Shown: positions 12,702-24,406 of the stretch, piece by piece
Layout of the letters: every line of letters starts with the position of its first letter
Position numbering within the stretch: the first letter of the stretch is position 1
DNA from: Guadua angustifolia
Taxonomy: Eukaryota; Streptophyta; Magnoliopsida; Poales; Poaceae
Length of the DNA: 64,000 bases
NCBI GenBank assembly: GCA_036346375.1
Contig: CM070510.1
Coordinates: forward strand, 65,630,376 to 65,694,375
Reading direction: 5' to 3'
Made by a program: the position numbers and the translations under genes
The notes under the pieces: model-generated
The model's database searches: none
Told to the model about the DNA's origin: nothing
The model's input: only the letters and a program-made list of their open reading frames with translations

Positions 12702-12952
12702 GCTGCAGCACGGGATACATTAGAAACTAGAGAGAAGCAGAGGGGAGGAGGGGTTGGATGCTCGACTGAGTAGCAACGAGAGCAAGAGCATTTTAGTCTT
12801 TTCCTATGGCATGTAAATGAAGAAGAGAGCAAAATGGATTGAAAATACCAAATAGGGCATTTTATCAAGGGAAAATGTAAATGGGGGCATTTTATCTACT
12901 ACAATCTAGTTAGAGGCATTTTTATCAAATGCCAATGTAAAAGAAGTCAAAT

Positions 12953-13554
12953 CATCAAATTTTCTTTTTTTTCCTTTTTGGGGTTCAGTGGGTGTTCAGA
13001 TTTGAGGTAGATCGTTCATACTACCTTTCAATTCATGATTTATGAGGTGGTCTAATCATTTGTATATTGCGTTATGTTCAGATTATTTTCTCAATTCTGT
13101 TTACTTTGCTGCAATCTCTCAAACGTGTTAATGTTCAGAGAGAGTTTGCAAGACGTTCAGAAACATTGGAGGTGCAACGTTCAGAGTCTGCAATTTTTTA
13201 CAAAATGTCCAGAAATATACACCTCTTCAGAAATGTGTAGATGTCATAGTTCGTCTGGATGTAATGTTAGAATTGGCCCAATTGACAGTACAGCCATCTC
13301 CCTTTGCTATGTAGCGTTCTGTTCTTTGTTAGTACCAAATTCATCGACTTGTGGAGGCTGCCGCTGTACACGTTACCAGAGTTGTAAAAATATTTAGAGA
13401 TCTGAAAATTTATCGACTTGTCGAGGGAGCTAGACATCTGAAAATCAAGAAATGTTGGTTCAAATTTCGTAGATTCAATCATCTATCCGAACTACTAGAA
13501 TTTTTCATGCGTAATACGCCTTGCGGTCCAAGTTTTCAGTAGATTTTTTTTCCG
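12953..13554. other. Intergenic sequence, nothing recognised
   Basis: No gene, terminal repeat or TSD was seen. Short open frames here have no recognisable domain. It separates the MULE-like element from the tandemly duplicated region. Confidence 0.3.
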
Positions 13555-13913
13555 ACAAAGATTTTAGTTTTTAATCGTCGAAATAATGAGCTAAAAATTT
13601 GAAAAGAATACAAAATTTTTCATGCGTAACACCGACGTGAGTGCCGTTTTAAATCGGAAAATTTCTTTTTCTTTTCGGTGGGGATTTATTTTTTAAATCG
13701 TCGAAATAATGAGCGAAACGGGGAAAAAATTTTCGGACGGCGTTTTAGTCTTTTAATCATCGAAATAATGAGCGAAACGGCTGAAAGAATACAAAATTTT
13801 TCGCGGCATAACATGACGTGCGCGCCGTTTTTTTGTAGAAAAATTTCTTTTTCTTTTCGGTGGCGATTTATTTTTTAAATCGTCGAAATAATAAGCAAAA
13901 TGGGAAAAAATAG

Positions 13914-15842
13914 GAGATAGAGTTGTAGAAATATCTCTTTCAACTAATTATCTGGGAAATATTGGAGACCGAAATGGAAAACCGCGGGAAAAAGTCTAGA
14001 GGAAAAGCGAAAAACTATTAGAGATGACAACATTCTTTTGTCTAGTCTAACACTCTCTGGCGTCACGAGTAATAATACATGTTTAAAAAATCTCAGAGGC
14101 TTGCGGTATGCGCCGCATCGCTTTTTTCAGAGAAAAATTTTCTTTTTTTCTACGCGTTTTATTTTTAAATCGTCGAAATAATGAGCGAAAACACTGAAAG
14201 GATACAAATTTTTGGCGTTACACATCACGCGTCTTTGTTTTCCGTGAGAAAAATTACATTTTTTTTGGTATGGCGTTTATTTTTTAAATCGTTGAAATAA
14301 TGAGTGAAACGAGGAAAAAATAGAAAGATAGAGTTGTAGAAATATCTCTTCGACGAATTATGTGAAAAATATTGGAGACCGAGGTGGAAAACCGGTGGGG
14401 AAAAAGTCCAAAGGGAAAAAGTTGAAAAGTATTAGAAATGACAACATTCTTTGTCGAGTCTAACACTCTACACGCTCACGAGTAATAATACATGCTTTAA
14501 AAATATCGAGAGATGGAGATGAAAAATCGAGATGGGAAAAAAGTCTACACACATATTTACATGGACGAAAATATTTTTCCGAGGAAAATGGAGAAAGGAC
14601 CTAGACGTAAGGAGCAAGGACCTAATTGTTACGTTTTTGGACCCATTTCGCTATCCCAAAAATTAGAAAAGGGCTTGTTCGCGATATGAATTTAACGGGA
14701 GGTTTTTTTTCAGTAAAATGGCGAGGGACCCAAACGCGATAAATGCGAAAAAATCTTCCTCTCACAAAAAATCGCGAAGGACTTATTTGTAATCTATAAG
14801 GATCTATCCGTAATTTCAGGAAACGCGAAGGGGTTTTTTGCAAAAATGCCAAGGAGGACACGTAGGGAGATAGAGTTGTAGAAATATCTCTTTCAACGAA
14901 TTATCTGGGAAATATTGGAGACCGAGCTGGAAAACCGCGGTGGGGAAAAAGTCTAGAGGGAAAAGCGCGAAAAACTATTAGAGATGACAACATTCTTTTG
15001 TCTAGTCTAACACTCTACGCGTTCGCCGAGTAATAATACATGTTTAAAAAAATCTCAGAGGCTTGCGGTATATCGCAAGATCGCTTTTTTCAGAGAAAAA
15101 TTTTCTTTTTTACGGCGCTTTTATTTTTAAATCGTCGAAATAATGAGCGAAACGCAATTGAAAGGATACAAAATTTTTTGGCGTTACACATCACGCAGCG
15201 TCTTTGTTTCCGTGAGAAAAATTACATTTTTTTCGTGGCGTTTATTTTTTAAATCGTTGAAATAATGAGTGAAACGAGGGAAAAATAGAAAGATAGAGTT
15301 GTAGAAATATCTCTTTCGACGAATTATGTGAAAAATATTGGAGACCGAGGTGGAAAACCGCGGTGGGGAAAAAGTCCAAAGGGAAAAAGTTGAAAAAGTA
15401 TTAGAAATGACAACATTCTTTTGTCGAGTCTAACACTCTACACGTTCGCTGAGTAATAATACATGCTTTAAAAAATATCAGAGATGGAGATGAAAAATCG
15501 AGATGGGAAAAAAGTCTACACACATATTTCTGTTGACGAAAATATTTTTTCCGAGGAAAATGGAGAAAGGACCTAGACGTAAGGAGCAAGGACCTAATTG
15601 TTACGTTTTTGGACCCGTTAAGCTATCCCGAAAAAATTAGAAAAGGGCTTGTTCAGCGATATGAATTTAACGGGAGGTTTTTTTCGTAAAATGGCGAGCG
15701 AGGGACCCAAACGCGATAAATGCGAAAAAATCTTCCTCTCACAAAAAATCGCGAAGGACTTATTTGTAATCTATAAGGATCTATCCGTAATTTCAGGAAA
15801 CGCGAAGGGGTTTTTTGCAAAAATGCCAAGGAGGACACGTGG
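13914..15842. repeat. Tandem duplication, two copies of about 953 bp
   Basis: Copy 1 starts at 13914 and copy 2 at 14867, both with GAGATAGAGTTGTAGAAATA. Both end near GCCAAGGAGGACACGT (14848-14863 and 15825-15840). The copies are close to identical apart from small indels. Each also contains shorter repeats built on ATCGTCGAAATAATGAG (copies near 14168, 14290, 15131 and 15251; further ones at 13577, 13697 and 13759 lie upstream). The region 13555-13913 is related sequence. There is no plausible coding frame. Confidence 0.75.
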
Positions 15843-16018
15843 GCCGGCTCTTCTCCCGGCTACTCCATGAGCTATAATAAAGGAAGGATATTGTACTGGT
15901 ATACGTACAACAAAATGTGATGCAAAATGTTTCATGATATTGTACCATCATCATTGCGATTTCTTGGCCTGGAAAAAAAATTCAACTCCACTTCTAATCA
16001 TGCATTATGAGCTTACAA
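15843..16018. other. Short intergenic stretch, nothing recognised
   Basis: Flanking sequence between the tandem duplication and the next hAT element. It contains GCCGGCTCTTCTCCCGGC, a small inverted repeat, and no gene. Confidence 0.3.
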
Positions 16019-16026
16019 GCTAGACA

Positions 16027-16921
16027 TAGGCTTGGGCATTCGGTTTAACCGAAAAATTCGGTTTCGATTTTCGGTTTTTCGGGAAATTCGATTATTTCAA
16101 AACTGTAACCGAACTATGTTTGAAAATTTCGGTAACCGACACTTCGGTTACCGATAATTCGGTTTCGATTTCGGTTTTAACCGAATTAACCAGAGAGTTC
16201 AAACTGAGAATATTGTAAGTATAAAGATAATAGATGATGCTAGTAAACATGCAATTCTTTACATATCGACATAAAAAATATGCACGTGGATTAATAATAG
16301 CACAAGTTTACTTGACAGACTCAGTAAAACTGTTATGGTAGAACTTTAACCATTACATTTTTAAATGACCAAAGGGCAAATGCAAACTGATGTAGCAGTG
16401 CACCTATTGAGTGATTATCTATGACTTCCATACACTAAATAGTAATTATTCAATAGGCTCAGACCTAGTGTAATTCTTCTAACCAGGCCACAAAGGTACA
16501 AGACTAAAAGAAAATTACAAACATGTGCATTGCGGACACAAGAATAAAGCATCTGATCAATCTTAATAGTTTCTGATTTGGACCATAAAGTCCTATTAGA
16601 ATTTTGTGGTTAACATAGAAAAGGCAGATTCACTTTGGCAAAGATAATACTAAAATATGAACATAACGAATCATCACAGTTTAAAGATATGATGAGCAGA
16701 ATATTTCCGCACAGCAAAGATAATACTAAGTTTATTGAAGAAATATTAACCAAAGTAGTCACATAGTTCGGTTAGTTCGGTTAACCGATGTTTAAAACCG
16801 AATTAGCCGAAAAAATTCGGTTATTCCATACAACTAACCGAATCAACAACCGAACAATTCAGTTTCGGTTTTTTTGGCTTCGGTTTCGGTTTTCGGTTTC
16901 TAGTTTATTTGCCCGGCCCTG
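16027..16921. mobile_element. hAT-like non-autonomous element with TTCGGTT subterminal repeats
   Basis: Perfect 8-bp TSD GCTAGACA at 16019-16026 and 16922-16929. Ends are TAGGCTTGGGCATTCGG and, inverted, CAGGGCCGGGCAAAT, sharing GGGCA. About 170 bp inside each end is packed with TTCGGTT/AACCGAA in both orientations. The centre is AT-rich and non-coding. It is the clearest hAT signature in the window. Confidence 0.8.
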
Positions 16922-17018
16922 GCTAGACAGACCCTTCCAAAGCATGAGCATGCTTCCATTTCTTGCAATTGTTTGTTTATTTCTCACGATGGCTCTGTCT
17001 CTGTTTTTTCCCTCTTAA

Positions 17019-18181
17019 CTACTGCCAGCCCATTTGTTCCCTCCCGCTCATGTTTCGATCTTCTCTACCACTTTTTTAGAGAAGTACTTTCATGTTTTTC
17101 TTTTTAAAAGCTATATAAATATTAAAGTATTAATAAAAGGTAGATAATAATTACTTATCCCTTCAATTACTTTAAGATTTTGTACAACTTGTATTGAGAG
17201 GAAAAATACGGAAACGCTGCTCTTTCTTTTATCTTCTCTCAACTCTCATCGCGCATACCGAAACAGGGCAGAAATACGGAGTATACGGTGGATGAGGGTT
17301 GCCAATTCAGCATGAAAATCCGAGGCGATCGAATTGGTCCCGTCTGCCGGACTCGATGAGCACGAGGAGTATCGTCGGCGTCCAGAAGATAGCGATAAGC
17401 CCGACGACCGCGCGCGAATGGAGACAGCCGGGACCAGATCTGCTGCCGACAGCGGCCGCCATCGTGCTCCATGACGCACTTGCACTTCCAGATAGATGAT
17501 GGTACGGCGACTCCAATGCCTGAATGAACAGCGGTGAACAAGAAAGAGTGAAATAGTAATAAACCGTATGGATTTCTTCATTTCTTGAACAATACAGTAG
17601 GTATTAGGGATCTACAGGAAGCAAAAGGCATTGAGTTTCAATCTGCAATTTGAATCTAAATCAGCAGTACAAGGAAATTCGGTCAGAATTTCCGTGCATA
17701 GAGAACGGAAATTCTAAATACTCCGCTGCATTTTGGAAGCTGTTTGGTTTGGTGATTTTTAGTCCGTAACAGTTCCCAGCGCTATCGAATACCTTTCGTT
17801 CACGTTTGGTTAGTCGAGCCCGTAACGGTTCACAGCGCAAACACATACCGCCCCTCAGAATCTCGTTACCGCTTCTCAGCCAGCGTTTTCAGATTCCCCT
17901 TGCCGTCCCCTCCCCTCACGATCTCACGCGTCTCCTTGGTCTCTGCATCCATCCATGCACATACTGGGAATAACATACTCGACTCGTCCGGGATGACTGC
18001 GATGGCAAGCGGTTGCGTCGGAAACATATCGCTTGTTGATCTCACGGGTAGTAATGGCGGCAGCCTTCTGGTGCTTTCTGATCGGTTCACCAGCAGATGG
18101 CGTGAGATGACGACAGAAAAAACATCTTTGAAATAATGTAGTGCGACAATCACCATGCATTCAAAATCAAAACGACGGAAT
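17019..18181. other. Intergenic region with GC-rich exon-like patches, unrecognised
   Basis: Two GC-richer patches (about 17280-17520 and 17880-18130) hold short open frames on both strands, including a minus-strand frame with a hydrophobic stretch (VVGLIAIFWTPTILLVLI, near 17340-17400). No domain or splice structure could be confirmed. They may be old gene fragments. The long minus-strand frame at 17866-18453 runs across the LINE boundary and is not a real gene. Confidence 0.25.
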
Positions 18182-18193
18182 ACCAGAAATTGA

Positions 18194-19683
18194 TATATGT
18201 GCCTCCTAGCTTCTTGGATCAAAAGGTTTTGTGCTAATGCGAATAAGTTTTGGAAAGACTTATCAAATATAAATACAACACTAAAAACCTTAACATTTTT
18301 GTTTCGGATTCTGATCATGCTTCTGTTTTTTGGAAAGGGGTTATTTGGGTTATGCAAGCTACCAAATTCCGTTATAAGTGGTATGTTGGGAATGGAACTA
18401 AGGTTAGATTTTAGAAAGATATTTGATTTGGTAATTCTTGTTTGGCTATTCAATTCTGGGATCTTTACATGTTAGTTAATGAAAAAGGCTATACGATTAC
18501 AGAAATTTGGGACGGTTCTAATGTTAAATGCACTTTTAGGAGGACGTTTTCCGATAACATGATGATCAAGTGGTTTGAGTTAGTGGAAGTGGTAAATTCT
18601 TTAAAGCTTACTAATGAAGATGATGTTTTGGTTTAGCAATATAACAGCAATGGTGTTTATTCTGTCAAATCTCTTTATGTTATTATGAATTTTAGAGGAG
18701 TGTTACCGGTTTTTATTTCCGCAGTTTGGAGTTTGATTGTCCCCCCTAAAATCCATTTTTTCCTTTGACTCATCTCTCATAACAAAGTAATGACTAGAGA
18801 TAATTTATTGAAAAGAGGTATGGATAGAGGAGTTGATTATAGTTTTTGTGATGAGCCTGAAACTGTTGTTCATGTTTTCTTTGAATGTGTTGTAGCTAAA
18901 AATATATGGTGTTTGATTGATGAGTTTTTTTATTTGAATATTGGCTTCAATTATGAATCTGTGGTTCGTTTTTGGTTTAGTAATAAGAAAAATGCTGCTC
19001 TAAATACCATTTGTACGGCTGCTTTTTGGTGTTTATGGAATAACAGAAATGATATGATTTTTCGTTTCCAGTGTTGAATAAGCGTAAAATCAATATAGAG
19101 AAGAATGCTCATATTGTTGAGAGACTGGAGGTCGCTGTGCAAGGCGGATATGTTGCCCAGGCTAGATCAATTCTGCACGATGTTGGAGATCAAACTCCAA
19201 GCGCCGCTTCCTTTGGGTTTCGAGACATCAGTTCCAAGGAAGATCAGCTGAAAATTGAAGCTCAGGAAGGAGGCACTATTTCAGATTTGAAGTCTCATGC
19301 AAGCTTTATTAACAGTTTGTTAGAGGGCAAGATGTAATTGTGGTCCCTGTAGCTTATTTGTCCAAGTTTTGTGTTTCGGCTGTGTCCTTTTGTCTGAAGT
19401 CTGGAGGCCTTTCTGGCGCTTTTGCCTGGTCTCAGGTTTTTGTGATATGAGGTGATTGGTAAGGTTTCTGTTTCATCAGGTGAAGGATGTTCCTGGAGGT
19501 CTAGCTTGGTCCTGTCGTTGCTGCATGTTTTTAGTCTGAGTTTGTGTTTGTATTTAGTTGCCTTGTCCTGTGGTGGTTGTGTGACTATTGCTGGTGAGTT
19601 TGTACGAGTTTAACTGAAGTATATCCAATTTCAATAATAAAACTGGAGCATCTATTTTTAGATGTCCTGTTGATCTTAAAAAA
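18194..19683 (+). mobile_element. 5'-truncated L1-type LINE
   Basis: Flanked by a perfect 12-bp target-site duplication ACCAGAAATTGA (18182-18193 and 19684-19695), with a short A tail (AAAAA) before the right copy and AATAAAACTGGAGC near the 3' end, as expected for target-primed insertion. The plus-strand reading frames correspond to the 3' part of an L1 ORF2. Confidence 0.82.
18200..19337 (+). pseudogene. LINE ORF2 C-terminal remnant (zf-RVT region)
   Basis: Discontinuous plus-strand frames give L1 ORF2 C-terminal features: KFRYKWYVGNGTKVRF, then PPKIHFFLWLISHNK (with one stop in place of W), DNLLKRGMDRG and ETVVHVFFECVVAKNIW, the zinc-finger-like zf-RVT region. The motif FWCLWNNRNDMIF follows. 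Several stops and frameshifts (for example near 18417, 18635 and 18768) show it is dead. The RT catalytic region lies upstream of the truncation and is absent. Confidence 0.7.
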
Positions 19684-19806
19684 ACCAGAAATTGAGGGAT
19701 TTAACAAGCTAATCTGCTTGCATTACCTACGAATTACCGTTAAGTTACATAAACCTTGAAAAAGCTGTAAATGGTGGATAGAATGGGAGTAACTAAACTT
19801 AAGGAG

Positions 19807-19808
<2 letters not shown>

Positions 19809-19853
<45 letters not shown>

Positions 19854-19870
19854 ACATGTATATGTATATA
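19809..19870. repeat. (TA)n(TG)n microsatellite
   Basis: A run of TA dinucleotides (about 19809-19835) passes directly into a TG run (to about 19852), followed by a shorter TATATG tail. Confidence 0.9.
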
Positions 19871-20620
19871 CATTTTTCTATAGACATGTATAGCTACACC
19901 ATGATGTCTGAGCGTCGTGATTTAAAACGGTTATTTTCTCATTGTATGGCATGTGTAATTTTGTTTCCAAATTTGAGCGATAGGGGAATACAAAAGTAAT
20001 ATGACGCTAAATAGTCGTTATTTTTACACTGTAACCCGAAATGAGGCTGAATTTAAAAAAAATTGCGCACGGGATGGACTTGTTGCATCAGGGCCACCTC
20101 GCGTGTTGACCACGGTCGCTGTTGTGTGCGACGCGGGCGGTACCCGTACGCAACCTGCACACGCAACGCGTTATCTGAGGCGTCGTCGAAAAATCGATCA
20201 CGATTCACGAGAAGCAACCGCTAGTAGCTGTATCGTATCGATCAGGAGGGCGACATGACGATACATCCGAGACAGATTAAACAGTAGTAGCTACTAGCTA
20301 GTACGTACAGTACATGTTATCTCTCTGGCACTATTTAGGACGGCCGGTGTTGTTTGGTTTATCTTTATCATAATTTATAGAGTTGGTAGAGTATAGTATT
20401 TCTCGTTTTAAAAATGAAGTTGGAGTTATGGGTGCATTGAGAGTGTTTAGGTGGGTGATTTTGTTTATATTTTAGACTAAAAATATAAACTTAATTCACT
20501 TTATTTTGGTCTATAAGATCTAGATCTGAGGTGGAGCTGGAATCTAAAACTCTGCCAAATAGGATCTTAAAGCTAACCTTAGCTTTTAAGCTGCTTTTGA
20601 GATAAACAAAAGTCATATAT
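19871..20620. other. Intergenic sequence with a possible Tourist-like MITE at about 20345-20615
   Basis: GGTGTTGTTTGGTTTATCT on the left and AGATAAACAAAAGTC on the right are partly inverted, suggesting a degraded MITE. The rest shows no gene or repeat structure recognised. Confidence 0.3.
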
Positions 20621-21029
20621 AGGCCCCCTTCGGGATAGATTCTGATTATGCAGATTTTGGATTATAGCTAGCTGTCTCGAGAAACGGTTGCCTGAAGAAT
20701 CCGCTAGGTGGAGAATCTGGTCGTTCGACAATCCTGATTGTTTATGGGGCTGATTGTCTGTGCTGAGTGAGAAATGACTAGAATGCCCTGAAGAGAATGA
20801 TGTTTTGTTGCTGATTTAGTGTACATATCAATATTTTTATTAGTGTTAGATAATTTTGAATGATTTTTTTTGTTAATGATGTAAGATAGTTATTGAATAA
20901 TTTTGAATGTATTTGTAATGATACAAATGAGGATTTGTTACGGTACTAACATTCACGCAATAATTAGCAAAAGATCCACACAAGCACTGATATGGCTAGA
21001 TCCAACAAACATATCATACAACACTACTT

Positions 21030-22296
21030 TCAAATCAAAGCTGCAACTATAGCGTCACGCAATATTGCCATATCATCATCACCATCTTCCTCGATATCTT
21101 CATTTGACATATCTCTATCAACATAGACTTCATCTATTTCTGAATTATCAAAATGAGCATCATCTAAAGCGTTGTCTACAATGAAATTATGTAGAGCTAT
21201 CATAGCCATAATGATTTTTGCTTGCTTCTCTATTGGGTAACTAGGCATATTCAAGAGAATACGCCATTTCATCTTGAGAACTCCTAATGCACGTTTAATC
21301 ACATTTCGTAGGGATGAGTGCGCATGGTTGAACACCTCTTTCAATCCAATTGGTCGATGACCTTGTTGGAATTCAGGTATATGGTATCTCTGGCCCTTAC
21401 ATGATGGTAGATAACCCTTTCGAATGGGTATCTTGAATCAATAAGATAGTATTTCTCTAAAATAAATTTAAGTTAGCATTTAATATATAGGTTGAGCACA
21501 ACATTACTTAAGAGAGTCAGTTACCTTCTGGATGATGGGAAAATTTTTCCTTGAAGGTAAACATAATAATGTCCAAAAATACACGAGTGTCATGAACAGA
21601 CCCAGACCAACTAGCCACAACAAAAGTGAATCTCGTATCAAAGTCACAAACAACCATGATATTTTCTGTAGGATATCCATGTCTTTTAATGTACTTAGAT
21701 TGTTCACTTAATGGCACAGTTACAGGTATATGTGTCCTATCTATAGCACCAATACAATTCTTAAAATGAGGCCAAAATCTAACATCTTTGAGCTTAGAAT
21801 GGACTGTAGTGAACTGAAGATCTTTAGATTTAATGATGTCAGCAGCTAACCGGTTTACAGATTCAAAGACCTCACTGAACTTCCTACTAACAGTGTCTCC
21901 AGAATAGCCAAAGCGATTTTGTACTTGGCTATTAGATTGGGAGGCCCCCACAAGTCCACAAAAACATAGCTAATACTTCTTTAGAATAAATTCCTTTAAA
22001 TGATTTGAGACCGTAATTGTTATCCAATGTTTCATGTAACTTAAAAAAATTGACCTTCTCATTCTGAATATATTGTAACACTTATCCAAGTCCTGTAGTT
22101 GCTCCTCAACCCACTGAATTCCAGTCATGGTTGGGATTTTCGTTAGCTTCTTGGTAGTAGATTCACCGTTATAATCCACATAGTCCAAAGCAATAAGTGC
22201 AATCAATCTCTTCTACATATCATCTCCTCCTTGTTGACTTTCACCAGTTGTGACAACCTCCTCATCACATGAATCAATTAAACTTGAAGAGCTCAT
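21030..22296 (-). pseudogene. PIF/Harbinger DDE transposase, degenerate
   Basis: The likely start is ATG at 22296, just after a TTGGCAG acceptor-like site. Recognisable blocks in order: KLTKIPTMTGIQWVEEQL, NRFGYSGDTVSRKFSEV, CIGAIDRTHIPV (first catalytic D), NIMVVCDFDTRFTFV, SWSGSVHDTRVF (second D), YHIPEFQQGHRP and HSSLRNVIKRALGVLKMKW. In active relatives the third acidic residue is in NVIER; here it is K (codon about 21296-21294). There is an in-frame TAG after the first 27 codons, a frameshift near 21960 and another near 21410. The family cuts and pastes DNA with a partner Myb-like protein. This copy is almost certainly inactive. Confidence 0.85.
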
Positions 22297-22386
22297 CTGC
22301 CAACATAATCACAACAAGTAAGGTTTTAACTACATAAGACAACACAACACATGTTCATAAGTAAGCATAGGTTCATAACACATCAC

Positions 22387-24187
22387 CGGGGATAAAAAAC
22401 CCGAATTCGGTGAATTTAAACTTCCTAATTTGGATATACTGGGCGAATTTAAAATTTAAAAAATTGATTTTACTACTGATAATTTGAAATTTCGGAAACT
22501 TCAAAGAATTTCAGAAATTTTGGGTTTTAATCACGATTTTGAAGTTTTAGTACCGGATTAGGTCCAATAACCCTAATAAAGTGATCTTACATGAAAATTT
22601 GTTGAAAAACTATTTTTTGAGATTTTTAAAATTTGGGTAGAAACCATGTCAGATTTTTAAAACATTTTAAAAGCTTGATAATTGTTGGAAAAATTAATGG
22701 TACCATCCCTAGTAGTTTAGAATCATAAAAAAAATTTAAAAATAATTTAACATCATTTTTTATCTTTAAAAAATCAAAAGCAGAATGGACATAATTGGGA
22801 CAATAAACTTGTTAGATTTTTCTAAATTTTCTCAAGTATGATCATCATCTAAAATTTTTATGACAGATTAATAATCTCCTCCGTACCATTATATAAAATT
22901 TTCAAAAAATTTTAACTTTCTTTGTTTGCTCAATAAAATCTATCAATGCAGTAAGCACTAAACTTAATTTTTTGTATTATATTTCAAAAATCAAACAAAG
23001 AAAGAACATAAATGGCACTGTGCCTTATAAGAATTTTATAAATTCACTGGAGCGTGATCACGATTCAAATTTTTTATGAGATATTAATAATTTACTTGTC
23101 ACCCTTATGTAAATTTTTTAAAAAAATTAAACCTTTTTTATTGCTAAAGTAAATCTATTATTGATCATCGGCCTTTTAGCAGGATAGTAGCACTGTTGGA
23201 ATTTTTAAAAATTCATGACACTTTATCATCACATAAAATTTTATTAGAATATTATGGATGTGTAAGGACCATCCAAAAAAAATTTCAAAATTTTATAACC
23301 TCGTTTGTTCTAATTTTCATTCGGATGAAACTTGCCGCTCAGCGCTTTACCAAGATAGTACCAATTTTTGAATTTTTAAAAATTACTCACATTTTATCAT
23401 CATCTGAAGTTTTTACAGAAATATCATAAATATGTTAGAAATCTCCATAAAAAATTTCAAAATGTTCTAACATCGTTTGTACTATTTTTCATCCAGTTCA
23501 AACTTGCCGATCAATATTTCATCGGGACAGTACTAATGTTTGAATTTTTTAACAATACACAGAACTGATAATCATCTAAAAAATTTATGAGAAAATATCT
23601 ATTGTGTCAGGAACCTACAAAAAAAATTCAAAATTTTATAACCTCGTTTGTTCTAATTTTCATTCGGATGAAACTTGCCGCTCAGCGCTTTACCAAGACA
23701 GTACCAATGTTTAAATTTTTAAAAATTCCTCACATTTTATCATCATCTGAAATTTTTACAGAAATATCATAAATATGTTAGGAATCTCCATAAAAAATTT
23801 CAAAATGTTCTAACATCGTTTGTACTATTTTTCATCCGGTTCAAACTTGCCGATCAACGTTTCATCGGGACAGTACCAATGTTTGAATTCTTAAAAAATA
23901 CACATAATTGATAATTACCTTAAAATTTTATTAGAACATCTGTAATATGTCAGGAACCTACAAAAAAAATTTCAAAATGTTTTGACATCGTTTGAACCAA
24001 TTTTCAGTCAATGCAATTTGGGCGAAATTTCGGGGTAATTTCAGCGAAATTTCGGAGCCAAATGAACCGGATTTGAATTTTTCTTTTTGAATTTTGAATG
24101 AATTTCATCCAAAATTTTTGAATTTCGCCGAAATTTCGGATTTCGGCCCACCCCGGTTTTTTCTCAAAAACGAAATTTTGATCCCTG
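22387..24187. mobile_element. hAT-like non-autonomous element nested in the Harbinger element, with an internal tandem array
   Basis: Perfect 8-bp TSD CACATCAC at 22379-22386 and 24188-24195. Ends are CGGGGATAAAAAACCCG and, inverted, CAGGGATCAAAATTTCG. Subterminal regions are rich in CCGAAATTTCGG-type motifs. It holds no transposase, and it separates the transposase gene from the Myb-like gene of its host element. Confidence 0.78.
23284..23990. repeat. Tandem array with a period of about 172 bp inside the hAT element
   Basis: A conserved start (TTCAAAAT then TTATAACCTCGTTTG or TCTAACATCGTTTG) recurs near 23284, 23456, 23627, 23799 and 23971, that is every 171-172 bp. Alternate units are most alike, so the array reads as a 345-bp dimer. 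Every unit carries a TTTTCAT/TTTTCAG block, and the first four go on to AAACTTGCCG. Confidence 0.7.
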
Positions 24188-24406
24188 CACATCACAATAC
24201 AACACAACACAAGCATATTAATAAAATGTTTAAATAGGTCCAATACACCATAAAAGGCTCAAATAGCACAACACAAGCTTGTTAATAAAAGGTTTAAATA
24301 GGTCCAATACACTATAAAAGTTTCAAATAGCACAACACAACATATTAATAAAAGATTCAAACAACACAATACGTAATATTAAAAGGTTCAAACAACATAT
24401 AATTAT

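Larger units (their letters stand above)
10305..12952. mobile_element. MULE-like element with long terminal inverted repeats, carrying two nested hAT elements
   Basis: About 10305-10560 and, inverted, about 12700-12952 match over roughly 250 bp with small differences. Shared blocks include GCATTTGATAAAA, AACTAGATTGTA, TTTTCCCTTGATAAAATG and CAATCCATTTTGCTCTC. Long terminal inverted repeats without a transposase are typical of non-autonomous Mutator-like elements. Removing the two hAT elements leaves roughly 0.9 kb. No 9-10 bp TSD could be fixed, so the superfamily is an inference. Confidence 0.55.

Noticed and set aside
17866..18453. 195-codon minus-strand open frame
   Set aside because: It crosses the LINE insertion boundary at 18194 and reads the LINE antisense.
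20624..20760. Stand-alone MITE at the left Harbinger end
   Set aside because: No inverted partner was found nearby, whereas a close match lies at 30216 beyond two Harbinger genes.
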